From assembly GCA_010279815.1 (NCBI GenBank), contig QEOQ01000246.1, positions 270,317 through 334,316 of the forward strand: 64,000 bases of DNA, given 5' to 3'. How positions within the stretch are numbered: position 1 is the stretch's first letter; every line of letters begins with the position of its first letter. The notes beneath the pieces were generated by a model. That model was not told the DNA's origin. It did no database searches and saw nothing but the letters and a program-made list of their open reading frames with translations. Position numbers and translations under genes: made by a program. Shown one piece after another: positions 1-10,100 of this stretch. Source of the DNA: Brachionus plicatilis (lineage: Eukaryota; Rotifera; Eurotatoria; Ploima; Brachionidae).

Positions 1-32
1 TTATCAGATATACCACAAAATCACTTGGTCAA

Positions 33-3000
33 TCACAACTCAGAATGCTAAATAAAAAAAAAATCAAAAACCATGCATTTTATTAAAAAAAAATTCAAAA
101 TTTCAAAATTTCAAAAATTTCAAAATTTCATAATGCACCTACCTGTTCACTTTGGGCCGTCTTTTCCTCCTCCGCATTCACCTCTTGCTCCTGGTCCACC
201 TCGTGCTGCTGCTCCTGCTCACTCTCCTCCTCAAAATCGGGCATCTCATCAACGGGCTCATCAACGGGCACATTCAGCGCACTCCTCAGCATCAGCTCAA
301 TGCGGTCGGCAAATCCAGCCGTGTCCCTGAGCTCATAGCCGGATCTGAGCGTGGCCGACTCGAACATCAGCTCGACCATCTGTCTCGCCTGCACATCACT
401 CGAGTCGCTCTCCACCCTTCTGAGCAGCTCCTTGCACAGCGGGTGTCCCGCATTCACCTCCAAAATCTTCTTCTGACCAAAATAGTACTGCGAGGCAGAG
501 TCGCCGCCGGACTTCTGATAGGCCTGGGCGCGCGTGATCCTCTCCATGTTGCCCGAGTAGCCAAACTGGTTGGCAACGAGCGCCATGGGCGTCTTCACCA
601 GCCTAGTCGACACTCTCACACTCTCAACCCGGTCCTTGAGCGCCACTTCCTTCATCCAATTAACCAGCGGCTCATAGCTCTTCTCCAGCTCCTTCAGTCT
701 TTCCTCTGCCTGCTTGGACTTGTCTATGTTGAGGCCCTCTTTGGCCACGTTCTGAAACCGCTTGCCGTCGAACTCGGGCAGCGACTGCATGCAGTACTCG
801 TCGATGGGGTCGGTCAGATAGAGGACCTCGTATCCTTTGGCGAGCAGACGCTCCACAAACGGTGACTTCTCCAGCTCTGATCGGTCATTTCCTGCTATGA
901 AATAGATCAGCTCTTGTTTGTCCTTCATGCGCTGCACGTACTCTTCTAAACTAGTTGTTTTGGCGCCTGCTACAGCTGATGAAGCGAAACGCAACAATTT
1001 GGCCAGTCGGACCCGGTTGGTCGAGTCCTCGATGACGCCCAGCTTCACATTTGTCGCGTACTCTTTGTTAAACAGCTCGAAGTCCTCTTGGCTCATCTTT
1101 TTGATCATGTCGAGTATTTTGCGCACCAATTTTTTTTTGATCACCTTTAAAAAAGGCCAAGCTCATTTAATTTTGTTTCAATTTTAATTAAAGATGGTAC
1201 CAAATAAAAGCTTATGAAATTAATGAATCTAATGTATTCAACTTCCTTAATTTAATATCAATTTAAGGATAAAGGTACTCAAAATAAAGCTCATCAACTA
1301 AATTTTCTTAATCCTTTACAGATTGCAAAAAAAATCAAGTATTAATAAAATTATGGTCTTTTTGAATTATGGAGCTCCTTTCAAAAAAAAAATTTTTGAA
1401 TTTTAGAAAAAAATTTTAGAATTATAAAAAAAAATAAAATTTTAGAATTTTAAAAAAAAAATAAAATTTTTGAATTTTAGAAAAAAATTTTATAATTTAA
1501 AAAAAAAATGAAATTTTAAAATTTAAAAAAAAAATAAAATTTTAGAAGGGTCTAGCTCATTCAATTTTGTTTCAATTTTAATTAAAGATGGTACCAAATA
1601 AAAGCTTATGAAATTAATGAATCTAATGTTTTTAACTTCCTTAATTTATTATCAATTATATATAAGATATAGCTGCTCAAAATAAAGCTCATCAACTAAA
1701 TTTTCTTAATCTGTTTACAGATTGAAAAGAAATTAAGTATTAACAAAGTTGTAGTCATTTTAAATTTTGGAGCTCTTTTGAAAATATATTATTTTTAAAA
1801 TTTTTAAAAAATAAAATTTTTGAATTTTATAAAAAAATAAAATTTTTGAATTTTATAAAAAAATAAAATTTTTGAATTTTAGAGGATGGGGTTGTGAAGT
1901 TCTTTTCAATTCGATCATTTCAATTCAGAAAAACTTGAATAACTTTTTTACTAAAAGAGATAATTTAGTTCTATAAAATGCTTAATTATAAGCAAATTTG
2001 CTTGATTCAGTAAAATAGGTCTGCAAAGTACTCTGCAATTTTATGCATTTTGCAATCCATTAAAAAGAATTCTAATCAACTGTTCAAGTACATTGCAGAG
2101 TTTTTGCAGACATATATTTTCCGATTAAGCAAATTTGCTTTACCATTAAGCATTTTACAGAACTAAATTATTCCTTTTAGCAAAAAAGTTAATCAAATTT
2201 TTCTGAATTGAAACGATCGAATTGAAATTAAATTCACAGCCGCGTAGAGGATATATATAAGTACTCAAAATAAAGCTCATCAACTAAATTTTCTTAATCT
2301 TTTTACAGATTGAAAAGAAATCAAGTATTAACAAAGTTATGGTCATTTTAAATTTTGGAGCTCTTTTGAAAATATAAAATTTTAAAAATTTTAAAAAAAT
2401 AAAATAAAATTTTAGAACAAAATAAAATTTTTGAATTTTAGAAAAAAATAAAATAAAATTTTCGAAAAAAATAAAATTTAAGAATTTTCGAAAAAATAAA
2501 ATTAAATTTTTGAATTTAAGAAAAAAAATAAAATTTTAGAAGGGTCTAGCTAACAGCCACACAGAGCTAAAGGAGAGCGAAAAGTGTTTCTTTTAAATGA
2601 CAATGCTAGGCCACATATTGCAAAAACGACTAGGAACACGAAAGATAATCTAAACTGGGAAGTCTTATCTCACCCAGCTTATTCACCAGACTTAGCTCCT
2701 TCAGATTACCATTTGTTCCGATCCATGCAACACTTCCTCAGTGAAAAAAGTTACTCAGACTTGGAGGAAATCAAAAAAGACATCAGTCAATATTTCACCT
2801 CAAAACCAGCCAGCTTCTACGAGCGAGGGATCAAAATGATGCCAGAAAGATGGGAGATGTGTATTTCTAGCGAAGGAATTATTTTAGTGACTAATTATAT
2901 TATATTTTATTTTAGTTTTTATAAATAAATAAAAAACGAAAAAACTTATTAAACTACCTAACAGGTACTCAAAATAAAGCTCATCAACTAAAATTTCTTA

Positions 3001-4813
3001 ATCTTTTTACAGATTGCAAAAAAAATTAGGTATTAACAAAGTTGTGGTCTTTTTAAATTTTGGAGCTCTTTTCAAAGTATAAAATTTTAAAAATTAAAAA
3101 AAAATAAAATAAAATTTTAGAAAAAAATAAAATTTTTGAATTTTAGAAAAAATAAAATTTTTGAATTTTAGAAAAAAAAAATAATTTGAATTTTGGAGCC
3201 TCTTCAAAAAATAAAATTTAAAAAATTTTTAAAAAATAATATAAAATTTTAGAAAAAATAAAATTTTAGAAGGGTCTAGCTCATTGAATTTTGTTTCAAT
3301 TTTAATAAAAATGGTACCAATTAAAATCTTTAGAAAAAAATGAATCCAACTAACCTTAAGCAGTTTGTTCTGTTGCAGAGTCTCACGGGACACATTCAGC
3401 GGCAAGTCGTCCGAGTCGACTACGCCGCGCACAAAGCTCAAATACTTGGGCAACAAGTCGTCCACAGAGTCGCTGATGAACACTCTCCTCACGTACAATT
3501 TGATCGAGTCGGCCTTTTTGTTATAGTTCTGAAATAGATCGCTGGGCGCGTTCTTGCCAACGTACAGTATGGCCTTGAACGTGACCTCGCCCTCGGCCAC
3601 AAAGTGCGTGTGCACCAGCGGCTCCTGCGAGTCCTTGGTGAACGACTTGTAAAACTCGACATATTCATCATTGGTGACGTCAGCGGGCTTGCGCTGCCAG
3701 ATAGGCTTGGCCGAGTTCATCAGCTCCCAGTCCCACACAGTCTTGGTCACTTTTTTTGTCTTCTCTTTGTCCGGTTGGACCTCGGCGTCCTGTTGAGCCT
3801 CGGCGTCCTGTTGGGCCTCGGCGTCCTGTTCTTCGGGCTCCACGGGCACGTCTTCGCTCACCGTCTTGCTCGTCCACAAAAAGATGTTGAAGTTGATGAA
3901 CTGGGAGTACTTGGTGATGACGTCACGCAGTTTGTGTTCCTCGAGGAACTCGCGCGCCTCCTCCTTGAGATGAAGCGAGACGGTGGTGCCGCGGCCCAGC
4001 GTGTCACCCCGCGGGTCCTCGGACACGCTGAACGAGGACGAGTCCGACTCCCAAATGTGCTGTTTGTCGTTGTTATTTTTTGAGGTGACAATTACTTTGT
4101 CTGCAACGAGAAAGGCCGAGTAGAAGCCGACGCCGAACTGTCCGATGAGGTCGCTCATCGATTGTTTGTTGTCGGCCGCCTGCGCCTCCTGCATCTTGGA
4201 CAAAAACTCGCTGGTCTGCGATTTGGCGATGGTGCCCAGGTAGTTGACCATGTCTTGGCCGGTCATGCCGATGCCCGTGTCCGTTATGTGCAGCATGCGG
4301 TTGTCTTTGTCCGATTTGATGCGGATGGTGAGCTGGTCGTTGTCGCCGAGCGCGTCTTTGTCGGTCAAGGCCATGAAGCGGAGTTTGTCGAGCGCGTCCG
4401 ACGCGTTCGATATGAGCTCGCGCAAAAATATCTCCTTGTTTTTGTACAGCGAGTTTATGATCAGCTTCATCATGCGGTTGACCTCGGCCACGAACTGCTG
4501 CTTCTGGGCCTTGTCGCGCAGCTCCTTCAGCTCGGCCACGCTCAGCCCGTCCAGCTGGATCTGCTCCTCCTCGCGCTGCACCACTTCGTCGTCGGTGCGC
4601 GATCCCTCCCGGCTCTTGCCCAGGTCCGCGTCCACTCGCGGCGCCTCATTGCTCTCCTCCTCCTGCACTTCTATGTCATCTTCGGCGTCCACCCGCCCGT
4701 TCCAACCTAGCAGACAAAATTAGGAACATCGTCCAAAAAAAATTTTTTTTTTTACTTGAATAGATGGTCAAGCAGAGAAAGGCGACTAGTAGCAACGAGT
4801 TGAGTAGTTTCAT
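33..4813 (-). CDS. HSP90B1: Endoplasmin (GRP94), ER-lumen Hsp90 chaperone
   Basis: ATP-dependent chaperone of the ER lumen. Four exons: 4813-4756, 4706-3355, 1144-143 and 47-33 (with stop), giving about 808 aa, the usual GRP94 length. Exon 1 encodes a signal peptide starting [14 protein letters not shown]. Exon 2 carries the N-terminal ATPase domain ([34 protein letters not shown]) and a charged linker with a tripled QDAEAQ-type repeat. It ends in the conserved [10 protein letters not shown], and exon 3 resumes VIKKKLVRK, as in animal GRP94. Exon 3 ends with an acidic Glu/Gln tail at a clean donor (cag|gtaggt). The last exon holds only four codons, H-S-E-L, then stop, which is a plausible KDEL-type retrieval signal. 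Reading through the donor instead would give VGAL and no retrieval signal, so the splice is preferred. The coding exons are GC-rich, unlike all neighbours. Confidence 0.93.
1888..2244. mobile_element. MITE-like foldback element with 8-bp target duplication
   Basis: A 357-bp element with terminal inverted repeats of roughly 120 bp. The left end GGGGTTGTGAA...TTTCAATTCGATCATTTC is mirrored by the right end, read in reverse complement as CGCGGCTGTGAA...TTTCAATTCGATCGTTTC; both continue into TTCAGAAAAA and AGCAAATTTGCTT. It is flanked by identical TAGAGGAT at 1880-1887 and 2245-2252. The 8-bp duplication suggests mobilisation by a hAT-type transposase. It has no coding capacity. It inserted in the GRP94 intron. 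Confidence 0.75.
2552..2962 (+). mobile_element. Mariner-type transposon remnant (C-terminal transposase)
   Basis: An open frame at 2584-2928 (114 aa) matches the C-terminal half of a Tc1/mariner transposase. It includes the second catalytic Asp in LLNDNARPH and the third in [13 protein letters not shown], with spacing typical of mariner (DD34D). The N-terminal half is absent, so it cannot be autonomous. The right edge, read in reverse, starts TTAGGTAGTTTAATAAG, which resembles a mariner terminal repeat. No left terminal repeat was found. The element lies in the GRP94 intron on the opposite strand. Confidence 0.75.
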
Positions 4814-5027
4814 TTTTGTGAGATTGAGAAACAGTGTTTCTTGAAGGGCGCTGGCTTTGTCTGTATTGGTGTGTGTGTGTGATTGGGATTATTTTTAATC
4901 TAAAGAAGAAGAGTTGAAGTGAAAGAGAAGTGTTTGATTGGAAAAGATTTGGCAGAGAACGCTGTGTATAATGAGCTATGATAAGATCGATGGCTGAGAG
5001 TGTGTGTGTGTGTCTAAATGGGTTTTA

Positions 5028-5089
5028 ATTTATAGCGAGTTTTTGCTAGTGATTTGAAGTTAAGTGGAGCAAATGGTTTGAGACGTGGG
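5028..5089 (-). promoter_or_regulatory. Candidate GRP94 promoter: TATA box and UPR-like element
   Basis: On the minus strand, CTATAAATT lies at 5035-5027, about 215 bp upstream of the GRP94 start codon. About 50 bp further upstream the plus strand reads AGACGTGG (5081-5088), a one-mismatch fit to the ATF6/XBP1 site TGACGTGG. GRP94 genes are classically induced by the unfolded protein response, so the spacing makes sense. No complete ERSE (CCAAT-N9-CCACG) was seen. This is inference from short motifs. Confidence 0.35.
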
Positions 5090-5263
5090 AAGTGCGTGCT
5101 TTGATTCTATTGAGCGGTTTGGCAAAGATGATTTTGGTGAGCGCTAATTATGGCTTGTGTGCAGATTTGTTGTTGGATTGCGATTGGATTTTTTAATTTA
5201 AATTTGTGTGTTTTACTTTGATTTGGTGAGAAATTTTTTCTATAGATTTTCGAGAATTTTTCT

Positions 5264-7120
5264 CTTTGAATTGTTCGCATGGTGACAATTTTTTTTTCTT
5301 TGTTTTTAATTTTTCCAAAAAGTGTCCAATTTGAACAATTTCTCGGAAAGAATTTTTTTCTTTAATTTTTTAATTTATCACAATTTTTTAAATTTTTAAT
5401 AAATAAATAAAATTCCGAAAAAAAAATATTTTTTTTTTCTAAATATTTTCAATATTTTCAAAAAACCTCCTTTTTTTAAATTTAAAATAAATAAAGAAAT
5501 TCTTAATTTCCTTCCTCTCTCTTAAAAACATTTTCATGGATTTTAGAAAAAAAGATTTAATTTTATAGCTAAAGACTTGATTGAGAAGCGCTAAATAATG
5601 ATAATGCTAGATAATTATTCCTACTTTAGAAAATATTAATATTTACTGTTTTTATTTTTCTAATTATATTTTAATCAGTCTTAGGATTTGTTTTTTTTTT
5701 TCAAATCTCACTTATTGATAATTGAATTTTTAGAATTGTTCACATTGGGACAATTTTTTTTTCTTTGTTTTTAATTTTTCGAAAAATTGTCCAATTTGAA
5801 CAATTTCTCAAAAAGAATTTTTTTTTAAATTGTTAATAATTTTTTTAATTTTTAATAAATAAATAAAATTCCGAAAAAAAATATTTTTTTTTTATTTGAA
5901 AATTCTTTTCTAAATATTTTCAATATTTTCAAAAAACCTCCTTTTTTTAAATTTAAAATAAGTAGAGAAATTCTTAATATCCTTCTTCTCTCTTAAAAAC
6001 ATTTTCATGGATTACAGAGAAAAAGATTTAATTTTATAGCTAAAAACTTGATTGGGAAGCGCTAAATAATGATAATTCTAGATAATTATTCCTACTTTAG
6101 AAAATATTAATATTTGCTGTATTTATTTTTCTAATTATATTTTAATCAGTCTTAGGATTTGTTTTTTTTTTTTTCAAATCTCACTTATTGATAATTAATT
6201 TTTAGAATTTTTCACATAGTAACATTTATGTTTTCATCTTCTTCATTATATATTTCCTTAAATTTTTATTAAATAAATAAATTTCTGAAAAAAATATTTT
6301 TTATTATTGAAAATTTTTTCTAAATATTTTCAAAATTTTTTTTATTGTTCATAAAGTGAAATTTTTATTCTTCGTCTTCAAAAAACCTTATTATTAAAAC
6401 CTAATTATTCCTCCTTAAGAAAATAAAAGTATTCGCTGTTTTTATTTTTTATTTTTTAATCAGAGTTTGGACTTGATTTTTTTTAAATCTCACTTATCGA
6501 TAATATAATTTTTACAATTGTTCATATAGTGACATTTTTATTCTTCGTCTTCAAAAAACCTTCTTTTTTAAATCTATCATAAAAAGAGAAATTCTTAATT
6601 TCCTTCTTTTAACTTAAAAAGAGTTCTACATTGATTTAGGAAAAAAATATTTAATTTTAAAACAATATAGCTAAACACTTGATTGAGAAGCGCTAAGCGT
6701 TTTTGGAGAAAAATTTCTTTGTTTTAAATTCTTCGAAAAATTATCCAATTTGAACTATTTCTAAAAAGAATTTTTTTTAAATTGTACGCAATTTTTTTAA
6801 ATTTTTAATAAATAAATAAAATTCCGAAAAAAGATATTTTTTTTAATTGAAAATTTTTTTCTAAACATTTTCAAGATTTTCAAAAAACCTCCTTTTTTTA
6901 AATTTAAAATAAATAGAGAAATCCTTAATATCCTTCTTCTCACTTAAAGACTTATACATAGATTTTAGAAAAAAATACTTTATTTTAATGCAACATAGCT
7001 AAAGACTTGATTGAGAAGCGCTAAATAATGATAATTCAAGATAATTATTTCTACTTAAGAAAATATTAATATTTGCTGTTTTTATTTTTTTATCATTTTT
7101 TAATCAGTCATTTTTAATTA
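5264..7120. repeat. Degenerate tandem repeat, ~470-bp unit
   Basis: The signature TTGATTGAGAAGCGCTAAA recurs at about 5578, 6050 (one mismatch), 6678 and 7007. Each copy is preceded by a block starting near GACAATTTTTTTTTCTTTG and containing CCAATTTGAACAATTTC, AATAAATAAAATTCCGAAAAA and AAAAAACCTCC. The first two units are 472 bp apart; later ones are shorter and decayed. A stray inverted fragment of the signature (TTAGCGCTTCTGAATCAAG) occurs at about 8041-8059. The array lies directly upstream of the GRP94 promoter region. No coding potential was seen. Confidence 0.7.
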
Positions 7121-10100
7121 ATCATTTTTACAATATTTACTGCAAATAAAATTTTGAATAATTGAATAAAAAATTTAATTTTTAAAAAATTCAGACTGAT
7201 TTGTCATGAGTGTAATGTTCGACCTTCTAATAAAGAAGGAAAAAAAATTAAGTTTTTGTTATTTTTACTTTAAAATCTAAGTAATAATCTTATATAATAA
7301 CTAATTAAAATTTTTTTAATTGCTCAAAAAGTACAAAGAGTTGAAAAAAGCAAAAAAAATAATACTTTGTCTGGACAATTAAGTACAAATTAAAAATTGC
7401 ATAGAACGAATACATACAGAATACATAAAAAATTTTACTAATCTCGAAATTTTACTTAAATAAAAAAAATGCAGATTGGTATTTTTAATTAATAGAGAAG
7501 GAAATAAATTAAGTTAAGTATTCGTTTCTTTTCGCTTATAAATACCGTATTCCCTCGTTCGATTATGCTGCACCACATGCTAAAACACGAAAAAAAAAGG
7601 AAAAAAATCAAAATAACTAAATAATATTATTAAATGATAGCAATCTGTAAAATTTTACAAATTTTTAAATATTTTCATTGTTTAAAACTAGTGGCAGTTT
7701 TTTACTAAAAAATGCTTATTTTTTTATTCAAATAGACAAAAAAAAAAAAGACAAAAAAAATTGATTTCCGTCTCCAATTTTTCTTAGGAACAGAATGCAC
7801 CAGATAATCAAATATTAAATTTTAAAATGCAATTTTAAAAATATGATTAAAATTACTTTAGTTTAAGTTAGTTTAAGACTTTTGAATTATAAATAATAAT
7901 ATGATTATAATTCAAAAGTGTCTCCTAAAATAAATTTTGAACAGTCATTTAAAAAAAATCTTATTCTAAGACCAATAAAAAAATTTAATTGAACGAAAAA
8001 CAGCAAAAAATTATGTTCTGTTAAATACAAATTATCATTATTAGCGCTTCTGAATCAAGTTTTATATTAGCTTAGTATTAAGATTTGTACTGAAGATTGG
8101 CATTAAATTTTTTAAAGCTTAGTAAATATTAACTAGAATTAAAGTAACTTATTTTTTCTTAAATTCACTATTAAAATAGTTTTATAAAATGTTTAAATTA
8201 TTTAAATTCTAACACATTGACAGAGACATTTTTTTGATAATGATAATTTTGGAATAAAAAAAATAAAAGAAAAATTTTAAATTTAAATTAAATTTTTACT
8301 ATGGCACAAATTATTGTTCTGCATTATGTTTCAAGTGTAACAAACTTAAAAATTTAGTCTTTACTACAATTCTGCTCAGCACTAGAAGAATTAGAAAATT
8401 ATTGGAATCAAAATGCATATTTAATTCAGTTTAGATGAAAAACCAGCTGAAAATTTTCACAGAATAATAATTAGACTCAATAGGAAAAAATATATTTCAT
8501 TTGAAAAATTTGTGTTCCGTTTTTTTATTACACAATTTAAAATAACTTTCTTTTCTTCGATTTCAAGAAAACCATTTTTATTTTTAATTTTAAAAAAAAT
8601 GTCTAGGTAGAACTATTTTTCAAGAAAAACATTTTTTTCTCTTTCCTTTTCAAAAAAAAATTTTCATGAATTATTTAAGAGAAGATACATCAAATTATCG
8701 TTTCACAAATTAGCAATAATTTACCCTGAAAATTCATGTAAAATGGTAAAATATTAAAAGCCCAGAAAAAAAAACAGTTATTTTTATTTTTTTAATTAAC
8801 AAAGATGAGGTTTCTATTGAATTTTAAAGTATTATAAAGAATTTGTTATTATTTATTTATCGAATTGAAGTTTATTCCTTGAGTATGGTGAAATCTAATC
8901 CTTAAAAAAATTAAAGGATAAAAATACGTAAGCTTTTTTTTCTTTTAACAGTTAACAAATAGTTTTATAATTGTAACAAAACATATTGTTTTATCATTTG
9001 TTTAAAGATAACATTTAAAGTCTGATAAATCCAATGGAAGTATAGTTCTAATCTCTGCTAAATTTCAAAAAAAATTCACACACATCATATTGTATCAAAA
9101 TTTATTTGTACAAAATTTGCAGAAGCTTATTATCAAAAATTATTATTTTAACATAACATGAATAAATCTCTAACTTACTAATAAAATTTAGATTTTTTCA
9201 AATAAATAAAAGTTTAAAAGTAGAATTTTATTTGAAAAACTTTTTTATTTACGTTTTGAATTTGAATTATTGGTCTAAACGAGGATAAATATCAAGAAAA
9301 AATTGATTTTTCCAGCTTTAAATTTAAAATATAGTTAAAAAATTTATATTTTTAAGTATTTTGCTTTCTAACGCAGCGCTAACCATTATTGTTTGATTAT
9401 CTATTCATAACAATCTGACAAAAATATACTCCAAAATAATTTAAAAAAATTTAAATTTTAAATATTGCCTTTTTTTGATTAATTTAAGAAAGAAGAAATG
9501 TCAAAAAAATTAATTAATTGATTAATAATATTAAAAAATTTAGCTAAATTTTAATTTTAAATTAATTTTTTTTTTAATAGATCAAAATTGTTTTAACTAT
9601 TATATCTAATTTTATGAGAAAATCACCGAATTTTTAACTTTTTAACTAGTAGTATTTTTTAATCGAAGTAAAAGGTTTTGAAAAACTTTTAAAGATTGAA
9701 TAAACTAAGGGTTAATCAGTCAATCTTGACATGGATCCTAGCATGTTGATTAACTTTGAAAATTATTTTACTATATTCATTAAATTTCATAGTGTTTCAT
9801 AAAGTACTTGTTTTACACTAAAAAATATTCTTTTTTTACCTACATTAAGTTTGTTTATCTCGAAATATTCTTCAAAAGTTGAATCTAATTTTAGCCGGCG
9901 TTTCTAGAGTGAAATAATTATCGACATTTTTTAACCGAAATCATAACAATCCCCTAAATTTATATTTCATTAAATTATATAAAAGTAAATTATTTGCTTC
10001 ATAAACGAGAGGTTTAAAACCATCTGTTCTATGCATATTTTTATTTTTAGCTGAATATTTTGTATAAAATTATTTTTTTAATACTCTTTACTTCCAAAAT

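Larger units (their letters stand above)
1145..3354 (-). repeat. Expanded GRP94 intron with duplicated intron segments
   Basis: This 2.2-kb intron contains several copies of the same segments. One (TTTGTTTCAATTTTAAT with GGTACCAA nearby) occurs at about 1165, 1560 and 3285. The other (CTCAAAATAAAGCTCATCAA) occurs at about 1278, 1677, 2258 and 2967, each followed by TTACAGATTG and GGAGCTC. AT-rich simple stretches of the type AATAAAATTTTxGAA separate them. The flanks next to both exons resemble the internal copies, so a short ancestral intron probably grew by repeated internal duplication. A MITE-like element and a mariner remnant sit inside. Confidence 0.7.

Noticed and set aside
152..865. 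237-codon plus-strand frame opposite GRP94
   Set aside because: Shadow of the GC-rich GRP94 exon; rich in Leu, His and Arg with no recognisable domain. The minus frame is an unmistakable Hsp90.
3604..4723. Several 65-182-codon frames in both directions over GRP94 exon 2
   Set aside because: Out-of-frame shadows created by codon bias of the real chaperone exon.
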